A stretch of DNA of 64,000 nt from Gammaproteobacteria bacterium (GTDB lineage: Bacteria; Pseudomonadota; Gammaproteobacteria; Pseudomonadales; Azotimanducaceae). A model generated the notes under the pieces. It was not told the origin of the DNA. It did not search any database and saw nothing but the letters and a program-made list of their open reading frames with translations. The DNA lies in the NCBI GenBank assembly GCA_009840545.1, contig VXNM01000008.1, forward strand, positions 440,339 to 504,338, in the 5' to 3' direction. This document shows positions 33,622 through 43,806 of the stretch, piece after piece (within the stretch, counting starts at the first letter, position 1; each line of letters begins with the position of its first letter). A program made the translations under genes and the position numbers.

Positions 33622-36096
33622 TCAGAAGAGTTCCTCCGGCGACAAGACATGTGTGTCGCTTGATGTACGAACCGAATCAGCTATGGGAGCTGACTCCGCA
33701 AGAAAGTACTCAGTAATCGCACTATCCAAGTCGGACTGAGCGATATGCCCTGTGGCGGGATCGATCTTAACACTAACAATTCCGTTGGGTGGTTCGGGAA
33801 CGAACTCCGGAACGTCAGTTAGAGCGGTTCGCATAAATTCCACCCAAATGGACAATGGGCTCCGCGACCCGAACTCGCTCTCGCCAAGTGCTCTTTGAGA
33901 TGTATAGCCCACCCAAGACGATGCAACAAGGTTTTGCTGGAATCCGTTGAACCAAGTGTCGACCGCGCGGTCCGTAGTACCTGTTTTTCCCGCTAGGTCA
34001 TTACGTTCCAACGCCAATGCTCCACGCCCAGTTCCTTGTCTGATTACATCACGAAGCATCGAGTCGACAAGAAAAGCAAGACGTTCATCCAGCACTTGAC
34101 TTGCGGCAAGATTGATATTCTGAGACTGTGTCGAGTGCTCAAATTGATAGCTATCGGAATTGCTCCAGTCTGAGTGGTCAAACCCCGTGTCTTCATAGCC
34201 ACAACTTGTACATACAACGGGAATGGCAGGTTGGTAGAGTGTGTCTCCGTCTTGATTGACAACCTTTGCTATTAAGTGAGGTTCAATCTGATAACCTCCA
34301 TTGGCAATTACCGAGTACGCAGCAACCATCTCTAGCGGTGATACAGTGATGGTTCCACCGCCAATTGCCAGTTGCGTGTTATTGGGAAGTTCTTCCTTTG
34401 CAAATCCAAAGCGAGTGACGAAGTCCCGTGCACTATCTGCGCCAACCTGCTCAAGCACTCTTATGGACACAAGGTTGATAGACCGGTACAACGCTTCTCT
34501 AACTCTCGTCGGGCCGTTATAAGTGCCGCTAAAGTTTCTTGGTCGATAGGCAGTCTCTAACAGGTCGTCGTTGTAGACAAGAGGTGCGTCAAGAAAAACC
34601 GTCGCGGGAGTAACGCCATTTGCCAACGCGGCCGTATAGACGAAAGGCTTAAATCCAGATCCAGGTTGTCGCTGCAACTGAGAGGCATGGTTATATTGAT
34701 TGACTCCGAAGCTGTAGCCTCCCACCATGGCTGTGATCGCTCCGGTCCTAGGATTCGCGGCAACAATTGAACCTTGAATCTCTGGAACTTGGACCAGGAC
34801 CCAGTTGCCATCTTCTTGTCTCACTCGAACAAGATTGCCAATCTCAACGATCTCGTAAGCGCTCTGAGGACTTCGACCGACACCCGAATCGCCAAATGAC
34901 TTGCGAGCCCATTTAAGACCCTCCCACTTCACCGTCGGGACTTGACCGTCCGCCAGCACCACTTCTATGGACTGTTCATCGACACTTAGCACAATCGCTG
35001 GAAGCATCGAACCCACTTCCGATTCGTTGGCAAGTTCCCGCACAAACAACACTTGAATGTCCTCAATCTCATCCGAAACTGAGATACGGCGTTCTGGACC
35101 TCGATAACCACGACGACGATCGAATGCCTCCAGTTCGTTTCGGACAGCATCCTGCGCAGCTTGTTGGTGGTCGACATCAATGGTCGTGTGCACCGAGTAT
35201 CCTGAATAGGCTTCGTGTCCAAATCGCTCGATAACTTCCTGTCGCACAATTTCCGCTGGGTAGGGAGCGTAAAGATCCAATTCGCGTCGATGTACTCGAG
35301 CCGTAATGGGCGTTTGTGATGCTTCTTCATACTGCTCCTGCAAAATCGCTCCCGTATCTCGCATTCTTCGAAGAACCAGATTTCGCCGATCAAGTGCCCA
35401 CTCGGGACCGTTTATAGGATTGCCTGCCTCAGGTCTCTTTGGTAATCCTGCAAGCATTGCAAGTTGAGCCAAATTGAGCTCGTGCACAGGTTTGCCGTAG
35501 TACGTGTACGCTGCTGCCTGAACACCGTAGGAGTGTTTACCGAAAGGCACAATATTGATGTAGAGCTCTAGGATTTCATCCTTGGTTAGTTCCCGTTCGA
35601 TCTTGATGGCAAGTAGCATCTCCCGAAATTTTCGTACAAATGTCTGCTCACGAGACAGATCTGCAATGTTCCTCGGTAGTTGCATCGTAATCGTCGATGC
35701 TCCCCGTTTTACGCCATCGGTGAAAAGCAAGTCCAATGCGTCGTTCGCCAAGGAAATCCAGTCGATACCTTGGTGATGAAAGAATCGCTTGTCTTCGGTC
35801 GAGACTACAGCATCAAGATAAAGCTTGGGGACATCCTCAATCGCCACAGGAATTAGACGACGATCGCCAAACTCAGCGAGAAGTGCTCCTTCGGCTGAGA
35901 AAATTCGTAATGGTTGTTCTAGTTGGTAAGTTCGGTATGTCTCTACATCCGGACTCTTCGGGTCAAGATACAGATACATGCCGGACAAGCACAACACAAT
36001 CGTGAACAATCCGCAAAAAGATGCCCACAGCGCGAAGAGTCCAAAGCGCATGAACCACTTCCTCAGTAGATTCCGGGGACTCACACCACTATTCAC
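33622..36096 (-). CDS. mrcA: Penicillin-binding protein 1A, bifunctional glycosyltransferase/transpeptidase
   Basis: Polymerises and cross-links peptidoglycan at the inner membrane, facing the periplasm. There is one N-terminal transmembrane helix (LFALWASFCGLFTIVLCL), then the GT51 domain with catalytic glutamate in STEDKRFFHHQGID (about residue 97) and the RGASTITMQLPRN motif. An OB-like insert follows. The transpeptidase motifs are SGFK in QPGSGFKPFVYT, SIN in YRSINLVS, and KTG in AGKTGTTDRA. A CTSC pair lies before the KTG motif, as in other gammaproteobacterial PBP1A. It is 824 aa, start GTG 36096, divergent from aroK. Confidence 0.96.
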   Translation of the reverse strand: MNSGVSPRNLLRKWFMRFGLFALWASFCGLFTIVLCLSGMYLYLDPKSPDVETYRTYQLEQPLRIFSAEGALLAEFGDRRLIPVAIEDVPKLYLDAVVSTEDKRFFHHQGIDWISLANDALDLLFTDGVKRGASTITMQLPRNIADLSREQTFVRKFREMLLAIKIERELTKDEILELYINIVPFGKHSYGVQAAAYTYYGKPVHELNLAQLAMLAGLPKRPEAGNPINGPEWALDRRNLVLRRMRDTGAILQEQYEEASQTPITARVHRRELDLYAPYPAEIVRQEVIERFGHEAYSGYSVHTTIDVDHQQAAQDAVRNELEAFDRRRGYRGPERRISVSDEIEDIQVLFVRELANESEVGSMLPAIVLSVDEQSIEVVLADGQVPTVKWEGLKWARKSFGDSGVGRSPQSAYEIVEIGNLVRVRQEDGNWVLVQVPEIQGSIVAANPRTGAITAMVGGYSFGVNQYNHASQLQRQPGSGFKPFVYTAALANGVTPATVFLDAPLVYNDDLLETAYRPRNFSGTYNGPTRVREALYRSINLVSIRVLEQVGADSARDFVTRFGFAKEELPNNTQLAIGGGTITVSPLEMVAAYSVIANGGYQIEPHLIAKVVNQDGDTLYQPAIPVVCTSCGYEDTGFDHSDWSNSDSYQFEHSTQSQNINLAASQVLDERLAFLVDSMLRDVIRQGTGRGALALERNDLAGKTGTTDRAVDTWFNGFQQNLVASSWVGYTSQRALGESEFGSRSPLSIWVEFMRTALTDVPEFVPEPPNGIVSVKIDPATGHIAQSDLDSAITEYFLAESAPIADSVRTSSDTHVLSPEELF

Positions 36097-36224
36097 GGTC
36101 GATCACCTTGAATGAATGCGTAGTGATGCGATCATTTACGCCGGCACGTGTATCGCTAGCCGCAAGCCGCAGCAAGACACTAGGATCTCTGAATGGGGGA
36201 AAATACTGAAGTAGATCGCGAAGT

Positions 36225-36779
36225 TTGACAGACAACAAGCAGTTGGACACTAGAAATCGCCGCAATAACCTATTTCTCGTTGGCTTGTCCGCTACGGGAA
36301 AGACTACTATTGGCAGAATTATTGCAGACATGCTCGACTACGACTTTGTCGATAGCGACGCGGAGATTGAGGAGCGCACAGGTGTCCAAGTCTCCTGGAT
36401 ATTTGAACTCGAAGGCGAAAGCAAGTTCCGCGATCGGGAATCCGACATTCTCAAGGAAATTACCCGACGTAGTCGAATCGTGCTCGCGACTGGCGGCGGT
36501 GTTGTGTTGCGAGAGGAAAATCGCGCACTTCTTCGTAGTCGAGGTTGGGTAGCATGCCTAACTTCAAGCACAGAGGAACTCGCTCGCCGCGCAGGAAACG
36601 TACAGACCCGACCACTGATACAACAAGGTGATTCCATTGAGCAAACTTTCCTCGAAATGGAACGTGTGCGCCGTCCTCTGTACGAGAGCGTTTCAGACAT
36701 TTCATTCAAGACGTTTGGCGAAGATAAGAGAACACTCGCCCGCGACATTGTTGCATGGTATCGAAAAATAAGCTCGTGA
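36225..36779 (+). CDS. aroK: Shikimate kinase
   Basis: Phosphorylates shikimate with ATP in the aromatic amino acid pathway. Walker A GLSATGKTTIG lies near residue 19, followed by the shikimate-binding DxD (FVDSDAEIEERTG), the TGGGVVLRE loop, and the lid arginines around QTRPLIQQGD. It is 184 aa. The start is TTG 36225 (TTTGACAGAC); no ATG precedes the P-loop in frame. aroB starts inside its last codons, as is usual for aroK-aroB. Confidence 0.95.
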   Translation: MTDNKQLDTRNRRNNLFLVGLSATGKTTIGRIIADMLDYDFVDSDAEIEERTGVQVSWIFELEGESKFRDRESDILKEITRRSRIVLATGGGVVLREENRALLRSRGWVACLTSSTEELARRAGNVQTRPLIQQGDSIEQTFLEMERVRRPLYESVSDISFKTFGEDKRTLARDIVAWYRKISS

Positions 36780-37864
36780 CGAGTTCGCGACTACAGCTGT
36801 CGTTTTCTGATAGCCGAACATGTACCGTTTGCATTGGATCCGGTACCTTGTCCGAGGCAGAAGTATGGAGTTCACTGTCTGATGCAACCAGAATTGTCGT
36901 TGTAACGAACGAAACGGTGCACGATCTCTATGCTGCCCAGTTGCGCCGCATGCTTCCTGTCGAACCGGACTTTGTTCATATCGGCGACGGCGAGCAGTAC
37001 AAGACTTTGGACTCGTTCGCAAACATAATGGACAGTTTAATAGCGATGGAGCACGATCGAAGTTCAACCCTAATTGCATTGGGGGGCGGAGTCATCGGTG
37101 ATGTTGCGGGATTCGTGGCGGCGACTTATCAACGAGGTATTGGGCTAGTTCAGGTACCGACAACGTTACTTGCGCAGGTCGATTCTTCCATTGGAGGCAA
37201 GACTGCAGTCAATCATGAGCGCGGAAAGAACTTGATAGGAGCCTTCTACCAACCTAAGCTGGTTGTAATCGACACTCAGACCTTAAGTAGCCTTCCACAA
37301 CGTGTGTACATTGAGGGACTAGCGGAAGTCGTCAAATACGGGATTATTCGGGATGCGGAGTTCTTCATCTGGATGGAACAAAACGTAGATCGCCTTCTCA
37401 ATCGAAACCAGACCACATTGGCACATGCGGTACGACGGTCATGCGAATTAAAGAGTCAGATCGTGGAGTCCGACGAGAAGGAGTCCAATCTGAGGCTAAT
37501 CTTGAACTACGGGCACACATTTGGACATGGCATCGAGAATGCAGAAGGGTACGGTTCGTTGCTTCATGGGGAGGCTGTGGCGATAGGTATGGTTTTGGCA
37601 GCAGACCTTTCAGTACGTATGGGCCTTTTGTCCACAAGCGTAGCACGTCGAATCGAACACCTGTTGCAAAATTTAGAGCTACCTACAAGACTGCCCAAAA
37701 AGGCATCGATAGAGAGAGTCTTCTCAGCCATGAAGCGTGACAAGAAAACAGTTGGAAAACAACAGCGGCACATTCTTGTTCGAGATATCGGTTCGGTCAG
37801 TGTCGAGACAGAGATTGAACCCGTAGACGTTCAGGAGACCTTAGAAAACCGCACTTCGCATTGA
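36755..37864 (+). CDS. aroB: 3-dehydroquinate synthase
   Basis: Cyclises DAHP to 3-dehydroquinate using NAD and zinc. Visible are the NAD-binding GGGVIGDVAGFVAAT (about residue 108), TTLLAQVDSSIGGKTAVNH (about 138-156), the zinc ligand glutamate in GLAEVVKYG, and histidines in LNYGHTFGHGIE and LLHGEAVAIG. It is 369 aa from ATG 36755. GTG 36776, which overlaps the aroK stop as GTGA, is an equally plausible start and would give 362 aa. Confidence 0.95.
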   Translation: MVSKNKLVTSSRLQLSFSDSRTCTVCIGSGTLSEAEVWSSLSDATRIVVVTNETVHDLYAAQLRRMLPVEPDFVHIGDGEQYKTLDSFANIMDSLIAMEHDRSSTLIALGGGVIGDVAGFVAATYQRGIGLVQVPTTLLAQVDSSIGGKTAVNHERGKNLIGAFYQPKLVVIDTQTLSSLPQRVYIEGLAEVVKYGIIRDAEFFIWMEQNVDRLLNRNQTTLAHAVRRSCELKSQIVESDEKESNLRLILNYGHTFGHGIENAEGYGSLLHGEAVAIGMVLAADLSVRMGLLSTSVARRIEHLLQNLELPTRLPKKASIERVFSAMKRDKKTVGKQQRHILVRDIGSVSVETEIEPVDVQETLENRTSH

Positions 37865-37928
37865 AGGTCCGCTCACCTTATCAATAATATGTAAGCATTG
37901 ACATTCGAATCACATCGACCTAGCGAAC

Positions 37929-38567
37929 GTGCCTCCGAGAACCCGAAAAAAGAAGAAAACTGGCATCCTGTCTCAAGTCAGCACGCCCTCGTTTCTCATG
38001 GGGCTGACGTTTGGTCTTGTGATTTCGGTACTGATCGCCTCGTTAGGCACCAGGCATCTCAAGATTGACGAAGACTTTCTAAAGACATTTCCAGACATAG
38101 AGAAAGTTTTTCCCAATACACGGTTCGAATTTCCTGATCGGCTCGAGAACACCAATCCCGATCGCGTCGGCTCCAACAGAAACGATTCGGTTGGAGGTAA
38201 TTTGAACACTCCGGCTGAATCCGATCCGAACTCAGGCGAATCCTTGGGCAGCGAGAACGAAGTTTCCGTATTTCTTGGGAACGAGGACAATGAGCAAGAC
38301 TTACAAGAAGATCCTAGCGTCACCGGCTACGTACTGCAGGCAGGTGCGTTTAGCGAGCGTCGACATGCGGAAGCATTTCGTGCTTCTCTCTTGCTCGAAG
38401 GCTACGATGCTTTCACTACCGAGCATCCCGATGAAAACGCGTTGGCGCGATTTCGCGTGATTGTTGGACCGTACGAGACGCGTCAGGCAAGTAACGAAGA
38501 CGTAGCTCGTCTGCGGCAGCGCAACGTCTCCGCTTTTCTAGTCCCACTCACCGAGAATTCGCCTTGA
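37929..38567 (+). CDS. FtsN-like SPOR-domain cell-division protein
   Basis: Single-pass membrane protein with a basic cytoplasmic N-terminus (RTRKKKKTG), one transmembrane helix ([19 protein letters not shown]), a Ser/Asn/Asp-rich periplasmic linker, and a C-terminal SPOR domain ([18 protein letters not shown] through FRVIVGPYE) that binds denuded glycan at the septum. The position just before hslVU is that of ftsN in E. coli and of the SPOR gene in Pseudomonas. At 212 aa it is shorter than E. coli FtsN. The start is GTG 37929. Confidence 0.85.
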   Translation: MPPRTRKKKKTGILSQVSTPSFLMGLTFGLVISVLIASLGTRHLKIDEDFLKTFPDIEKVFPNTRFEFPDRLENTNPDRVGSNRNDSVGGNLNTPAESDPNSGESLGSENEVSVFLGNEDNEQDLQEDPSVTGYVLQAGAFSERRHAEAFRASLLLEGYDAFTTEHPDENALARFRVIVGPYETRQASNEDVARLRQRNVSAFLVPLTENSP

Positions 38568-38607
38568 CAACGGTCGAATTGACGATTTGAAACAACGAGA
38601 CTCAAAG

Positions 38608-39144
38608 ATGCGAATTCGTAGCACTACGGTTGTCTGCGTGCGTAGGAATGGAGTGGTCGCATTAGGTGGGGATGGCCAAGTGTCACTCGGCAACACAATT
38701 CTCAAGAACTCAGCGCTCAAAGTTCGTCGATTGCACGACGAAAAAGTACTGGCAGGTTTTGCGGGCGGCACAGCTGACGCATTCACTTTGTTTGAACGCT
38801 TTGAGGAGATGCTCGACAAGTATCAAGGCAATCTAGCGCGTGCGGCAGTAGAACTGGCAAAGCTATGGCGATCCGATCGAATCCTGCGTAGACTGGAAGC
38901 GTTGTTGGTTGTCGCCGATAGTACGACATCCCTGCTCGTTAGCGGCAATGGAGACGTCGTAGAGCCCGACGACGAGCTGATTGCAATTGGTTCCGGCGGA
39001 CCGTATGCGCAAGCGGCAGCTAAAGCCCTTATGAGCAAGACCGAACTGTCAGCTGAAGAAATCGTCAACGAAGCCTTGCAAATTGCATCGGAAATCTGCA
39101 TTTATACAAATGAGAACCGAGTCGTTGAGGTATTGGGTTCATGA
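38608..39144 (+). CDS. hslV: ATP-dependent protease HslV, peptidase subunit
   Basis: Proteasome-like threonine peptidase of the HslUV complex. From ATG 38608, MRIRS precedes [10 protein letters not shown], and the mature enzyme should begin at the first Thr after removal of five residues; E. coli HslV loses only the initiator Met. The [11 protein letters not shown] and [14 protein letters not shown] motifs are intact. It is 178 aa. The frame continues upstream to TTG 38587, but the ATG is preferred. The stop overlaps hslU (ATGA). Confidence 0.95.
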   Translation: MRIRSTTVVCVRRNGVVALGGDGQVSLGNTILKNSALKVRRLHDEKVLAGFAGGTADAFTLFERFEEMLDKYQGNLARAAVELAKLWRSDRILRRLEALLVVADSTTSLLVSGNGDVVEPDDELIAIGSGGPYAQAAAKALMSKTELSAEEIVNEALQIASEICIYTNENRVVEVLGS

Positions 39145-40472
39145 GCATCATGACACCTCGAGAAATAGTGCACGAACTCGACAAGCACATTGTTGGTCAG
39201 GATCAGGCAAAACGCGCAGTAGCCATAGCTGTTCGAAACAGGTGGCGTAGGATGCAGCTCGACGACAAGATACGCGATGAAGTGACACCCAAGAACATCT
39301 TGATGATTGGACCAACAGGAGTCGGAAAGACGGAAATTGCGCGTCGGTTGGCAAAATTGGCCCGAGCCCCATTTATCAAAGTTGAGGCCACAAAATTTAC
39401 AGAAGTCGGCTATGTGGGACGCGATGTCGAGAGCATTGTCCGAGATCTCACGGACTCGGCCTACAAGATGCTGCGCGAAGAAGCACTAGAACGGGTACGT
39501 GCTCGAGCAGAAGACACCGCAGAGGATCGAATTCTTAATGCTTTGAGTAAAGGCATGCACGACCGTTCCGGATCTTCCCCTGTGGAGTATGAATCAGCGA
39601 ATAGTAGACAGGTAATGCGAAAGTACTTGCGGGAAGGAAAGCTGGATGACCGCGAAATCGAAGTGGAAGTGACCGGAATGGAGCCCAACATAGGGGTCGA
39701 GTTCTTGACACCTCCGGGTTTGGAGGACATGGCGCAAAACCTTCGTGACATGTTTAGTTCCATTGGAGAATCAAAATCCAAGCGAACGAAACTCAGAGTG
39801 GGAGATGCACGTCGGCGGCTACGGGACGAAGAAGCTTCGAAACTTGTCAATGACGAGGAAACGAAATCTTCCGCAGTCTCGTCGGTAGAACAGTCAGGAA
39901 TCGTCTTTTTGGACGAAATCGATAAAGTGGCCAAGCGTAGCGAATTGGGAGCCGACGTGTCACGCGAAGGAGTCCAAAGAGATCTCCTTCCGCTCATTGA
40001 AGGATGTACGGTATCGACTCGCTACGGTATGGTGAAGACCGACCACATCTTGTTTATTGCATCTGGAGCCTTCCACTTGTCCAAACCTTCGGACCTCATT
40101 CCCGAACTTCAGGGTCGCCTACCAATTCGTGTAGAACTTAGTGCATTGACTGCTGACGAATTCAAGCGAATACTGGTTGAGCCCGATACCTCACTTACCG
40201 AACAGTATCGAGAGCTTCTTGCTGTGGATGGTGTTGATCTCTCATTCGCAGAAGACGGTATTTCACGAATAGCCGAACTTGCATGCGAAGTCAACGAAAA
40301 CACTGAGAACATCGGAGCGAGGCGCTTGCACACCATTCTCGAGAAGCTGATGGACGAAATCTCGTTTGGTGGTGGAGACACCCATGAAGTCTTAAACGTG
40401 GATGCGGAGTATGTCGACAAGCAACTTCAAGACCTAGTCAAGAATCAGGATCTTGCGCGCTACATTCTTTGA
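39141..40472 (+). CDS. hslU: ATP-dependent protease HslU, ATPase subunit
   Basis: AAA+ unfoldase that feeds substrates to HslV. Walker [17 protein letters not shown] lies near residue 54, the pore loop GYVGRDVES near 92, and the I-domain spans about 110-240. Walker B is [10 protein letters not shown], with sensor and arginine-finger regions near [15 protein letters not shown]. The tail LARYIL is the conserved C-terminus that docks into HslV. It is 443 aa, coupled to hslV through ATGA. Confidence 0.97.
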   Translation: MSIMTPREIVHELDKHIVGQDQAKRAVAIAVRNRWRRMQLDDKIRDEVTPKNILMIGPTGVGKTEIARRLAKLARAPFIKVEATKFTEVGYVGRDVESIVRDLTDSAYKMLREEALERVRARAEDTAEDRILNALSKGMHDRSGSSPVEYESANSRQVMRKYLREGKLDDREIEVEVTGMEPNIGVEFLTPPGLEDMAQNLRDMFSSIGESKSKRTKLRVGDARRRLRDEEASKLVNDEETKSSAVSSVEQSGIVFLDEIDKVAKRSELGADVSREGVQRDLLPLIEGCTVSTRYGMVKTDHILFIASGAFHLSKPSDLIPELQGRLPIRVELSALTADEFKRILVEPDTSLTEQYRELLAVDGVDLSFAEDGISRIAELACEVNENTENIGARRLHTILEKLMDEISFGGGDTHEVLNVDAEYVDKQLQDLVKNQDLARYIL

Positions 40473-40489
40473 CCCTGTAGCTCCACAGC

Positions 40490-40873
40490 ATGCAACCCGC
40501 AAGCATTAGATATCACCAGAAGACCCGGACCCTAGAACTGCAATACAGCGATGGACAGAATGCAGTTCTGAGTGCCGAACTACTTCGGGTTTTTTCGCCA
40601 TCAGCGGAAGTCCGCGGCCATTCCGAAGACCAACGTGTACTTCAGACCGGCAAGAAGCAGGTCAAGATTCAGTCCGTTGATCCAATCGGAAACTACGCCA
40701 TTCGCATAGAGTTCGATGATGGACACGACACTGGAATTTATTCATGGGGCTACCTCAGGGAACTAATCGATAGACAGGAGGAATACTGGGCGCAATACTT
40801 GCGAGATCTGGAACAAGCAAATGCGTCCCGATTGCCACAGATTCCCCTGGGCCATTGGAATCCCAAGGAATAG
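40490..40873 (+). CDS. DUF971 domain protein (gamma-butyrobetaine hydroxylase-like N-terminal domain)
   Basis: 127 aa with the DUF971 pattern: RTLELQYSDGQNAVLSAELLR, VKIQSVDPIGNYAIRIEFDDGHDTG (each quoted in part) and IYSWGYLREL. DUF971 proteins are small and of unproven function; related domains take part in Fe-S or carnitine-hydroxylase proteins. It lies between hslU (17 bases) and ubiE, as in Pseudomonas, so it is probably part of the same long operon. Confidence 0.9.
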   Translation: MQPASIRYHQKTRTLELQYSDGQNAVLSAELLRVFSPSAEVRGHSEDQRVLQTGKKQVKIQSVDPIGNYAIRIEFDDGHDTGIYSWGYLRELIDRQEEYWAQYLRDLEQANASRLPQIPLGHWNPKE

Positions 40874-40899
40874 CTTTGCCTAGCCCGCGTTCAAGCTCG

Positions 40900-41613
40900 A
40901 TGAACAAACAGACTGTCGACAACGATGACTCACGTCTCGTCTCCGAAGTCTTTGATGCAGTGGCTCATCGATACGATCTCATGAACGATCTAATGTCCTT
41001 GGGAACGCATCGAGTAATGAAAAGAGTTTTTTGCGACTCGATCGGACTTCGACCTGGTCACCATGTCCTAGACATTGCGGGAGGAACTGGAGACATCTCT
41101 CGATTGATCGCGAGTATTGTCGAGCCGTCCGGCAGCGTAACCATGCTCGACATCAATGAGTCCATGTTGCGCCTAGGAAGAGATCGGCTAATCGATGAAG
41201 GTCGAGCCGACGTTGCATTTGTCTTGGGCAACGCTGAAGCTATTCCTCTGCCGGACGACAGTTTCAACGCAGTAACTATTGCTTTTGGCATTCGGAATGT
41301 CGCACGAAAGGAAACAGCTCTCCTCGAATGCCATCGCGTGCTCAAACCAGGTGGGCGATTAGCGATATTGGAATTCTCTACCCCGAAGTCTCGAAGACTG
41401 AATGCAATGTTTCGGGTCTATCGAAGAATTTGGCCGATCACGGGTCTGTTCGTGGTTGGCAACGCACAACCGTATGAGTATCTCGTCAAATCAATCGACC
41501 AGCATCCCTCACAAGAAGCCATGTTGTCACTTTTGGAAGTTGCAGGCTTCAAAGACCTAAAATTTGAGAACCTCCTTGGAGGAATCGTCGCAATTCATCA
41601 AGGAATCCGATGA
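40900..41613 (+). CDS. ubiE: Ubiquinone/menaquinone C-methyltransferase
   Basis: SAM-dependent C-methylation of the quinone ring precursor. It has VFDAVAHRYDLMNDLMSLG (about residues 16-34), SAM motif I VLDIAGGTGDIS (about 58), and post-motif segments DDSFNAVTIAFGIRNV and HRVLKPGGRLAILEFS. I chose ATG 40900 (MNKQTVDND), giving 237 aa; the open frame extends to 40855 inside DUF971. The stop overlaps ubiJ (ATGA). Confidence 0.95.
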   Translation: MNKQTVDNDDSRLVSEVFDAVAHRYDLMNDLMSLGTHRVMKRVFCDSIGLRPGHHVLDIAGGTGDISRLIASIVEPSGSVTMLDINESMLRLGRDRLIDEGRADVAFVLGNAEAIPLPDDSFNAVTIAFGIRNVARKETALLECHRVLKPGGRLAILEFSTPKSRRLNAMFRVYRRIWPITGLFVVGNAQPYEYLVKSIDQHPSQEAMLSLLEVAGFKDLKFENLLGGIVAIHQGIR

Positions 41614-42143
41614 ACATTGTTCAATCTACAACAGCGAGCGCACTCGAAGCCGCCATTCGAGCCAGAATTGCCATCGATCCGCAAGCTCGAGAAATCGTCT
41701 CAAATCTAACCGGTAAAGTTGTCGAATTGTGCGCCGACGATACCCGGATGTCCATTTTGTTCGAAGATGGACGAGCCCGAGTGTCGCAACGGACGGATGC
41801 CCAGCCCGACTTGACGTTGAGAGGCAGCGTGATCGATGTCAGCAAGCTGCTGCTCAGCAATCAAAATACCGGCGTGACTGTGGAGGGAGACGAAGCGCTC
41901 CTTTCATCGGTACACAAGATATTCAAGCCGAGCATGGAGTCTCTCGAAGTTGCCGAGCGAGCAAAGGCGACAGCCGAGTACGGAGTTGCAACAGCGCGGT
42001 CTGCATTAGAGGGGCTTGCAAGCGAGTTTACGACCAAGAGGTCCGATCACGACCAAGTCTCCGAGTTGGCTGCCCAACTAGCGGAACTGCGAACCGTGGT
42101 CAATCAACTTGAGGACAGAATAAAAGCGCTCGAAGAACGGTGA
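41610..42143 (+). CDS. ubiJ: Ubiquinone biosynthesis accessory factor UbiJ, SCP2 domain
   Basis: Lipid-binding SCP2-type subunit of the ubiquinone-synthesis complex. The N-terminal SCP2 domain (about residues 15-115) includes TGKVVELCADDTRMSILFED (quoted in part) and the LSSVHKIFKPS helix. The C-terminus (about 120-177) is a coiled coil with heptads (LAAQLAELRTVVNQLEDRIK), typical of UbiJ. It is 177 aa. Position between ubiE and ubiB is diagnostic. Confidence 0.92.
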   Translation: MNIVQSTTASALEAAIRARIAIDPQAREIVSNLTGKVVELCADDTRMSILFEDGRARVSQRTDAQPDLTLRGSVIDVSKLLLSNQNTGVTVEGDEALLSSVHKIFKPSMESLEVAERAKATAEYGVATARSALEGLASEFTTKRSDHDQVSELAAQLAELRTVVNQLEDRIKALEER

Positions 42144-43774
42144 TTCCGCTCGGACACGTCTTTCGCATTCTCTATATTGGAACGCGATATCGGCTGGACA
42201 CGACACTTGCCGATCTTCTTGCCCGACATTGGCTTAGATGGTTGCTTCCCGCAACATACTTGCCAAATCCCAAGAAATCTTCGGCCATTCGGCTTCGCGA
42301 AGCACTCATTCGATTGGGTCCGATACACGTTAAGTTTGGTCAAGCTCTCTCAACAAGAAGAGATCTTCTGCCCACCGAGTTTGCTGACGAATTGGCCAAA
42401 CTCCAGGATCGCGTTCCACCTTTCGACACCAAAGTGGCGATTGCGCGGATTGAGTCTGAACTCGGCAGCGAACTGTCGAGTTTCTTTGAAACATTTGAAA
42501 GCGACCCAATTGCTTCTGCTTCGTTGGCCCAAGTGCACGGCGCTACCCTTCACGACGGTTCGAGGGTCGTTGTCAAAGTCATCCGACCCGATGTCGAAGA
42601 CTCCATCGTCCGAGACATAAACCTTCTAAAGAGTGTATCTCGATTCCTCGAACGCGTCTCCCACATTGCACGTCGTCTTCATTTGGTGGAAGTTATTGAA
42701 GACTACGAGAGAACAATATTGGGAGAACTCGACCTCGTTCTCGAAGCAGAAAACACTCAACAACTGCGTGTGAACTTTGCCGGTTCACCCCTACTGTACG
42801 TCCCAAGAGTCTATAGGAAACTCACGACCCGAGACGTGCTTGTGATGGAAAGAATTTCCGGAGTACCAATTTCTGCAATCGACACCCTCAAGTCAAAGGA
42901 AACCAACCTCAAAATGCTTGCTCGAAGAGGTGTCGAGACTTTCTTCACACAGGTCTTCAACCACAACTTCTTCCATGCGGACATGCATCCAGGGAATATC
43001 TTCGTGGATGTTTCAAACCCCAACGAGCCATCTTATATTGCTGTGGACTGTGCAATCATCGGCAAACTAACCCCAGAAGATCAAGCATTTATAGCAAGAA
43101 ACATTGTTGCCTTCTTCAATCGTGACTTCGGCGAAATAGCTCGCCTGCACGTGGAATCCGGATGGATTCCCGACGAAGCCGACACAGAGGCTTTCGAGGA
43201 AGTCATAACAACGCTATGCGAGCCTTTATTTCAAAAACCCCTTTCCGAAATCTCCTTTGGACAATTCCTGCTGGATCTGTTCACTACAGCCAGAGAATTC
43301 CATATGGAGGTGCAGCCTCAACTTGTGCTTCTTCAAAAGACTCTTCTCAATATTGAAGGACTGGGACGCCAACTTGACCCAGATCTAGACTTATGGGCTA
43401 CCGCCAAACCATTTATGGAAGAGTGGATGAAATCGAAGTATGGGTTTCTAGCAACGATTGAAGCAGCACTCGAACGCGCACCCGAGATGTTGTTGGAGAT
43501 GCCACTTCTACCTGAGCTCTTAGTTACTGCACGTCGCAAGATCAATCGTCTCGATCAAGCTGTTCGCCACCATCAGAAGCAGCTGCTAGTCATGGAGAGT
43601 GCAGAACTCAAGAACAAACGAAGCACGATCCTTCGCCGGCTTGTCGGCATCGTGCTTTGCGTGGTTGCAGGTATCCTCGTGAGCGGTGCAATTCAGGCAA
43701 ACGCGGGAATCCCCATTATCGCAGCAACCTCGACAGTAGGTATTTGTGGGCTAGTTCTGGTTCTAAGTAGGTGA
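42140..43774 (+). CDS. ubiB: Ubiquinone biosynthesis ABC1/COQ8-family kinase-like ATPase
   Basis: Membrane-anchored atypical kinase/ATPase needed for ubiquinone synthesis. It has the family KxGQ signature (HVKFGQALSTRRDLLP, about residue 66), the alanine-rich loop ASASLAQVHGA, the ABC1 catalytic region NFFHADMHPGNIFVD (DxHPGN), and the metal aspartate in VDCAIIGKL. Two C-terminal transmembrane helices (GIVLCVVAGILVSGAI and the end) anchor it. It is 544 aa, start GTG 42140 overlapping ubiJ. Confidence 0.95.
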   Translation: MIPLGHVFRILYIGTRYRLDTTLADLLARHWLRWLLPATYLPNPKKSSAIRLREALIRLGPIHVKFGQALSTRRDLLPTEFADELAKLQDRVPPFDTKVAIARIESELGSELSSFFETFESDPIASASLAQVHGATLHDGSRVVVKVIRPDVEDSIVRDINLLKSVSRFLERVSHIARRLHLVEVIEDYERTILGELDLVLEAENTQQLRVNFAGSPLLYVPRVYRKLTTRDVLVMERISGVPISAIDTLKSKETNLKMLARRGVETFFTQVFNHNFFHADMHPGNIFVDVSNPNEPSYIAVDCAIIGKLTPEDQAFIARNIVAFFNRDFGEIARLHVESGWIPDEADTEAFEEVITTLCEPLFQKPLSEISFGQFLLDLFTTAREFHMEVQPQLVLLQKTLLNIEGLGRQLDPDLDLWATAKPFMEEWMKSKYGFLATIEAALERAPEMLLEMPLLPELLVTARRKINRLDQAVRHHQKQLLVMESAELKNKRSTILRRLVGIVLCVVAGILVSGAIQANAGIPIIAATSTVGICGLVLVLSR

Positions 43775-43806
43775 GAACCTAATTATCTTGAAGAGCTTTC
43801 TCTGTC

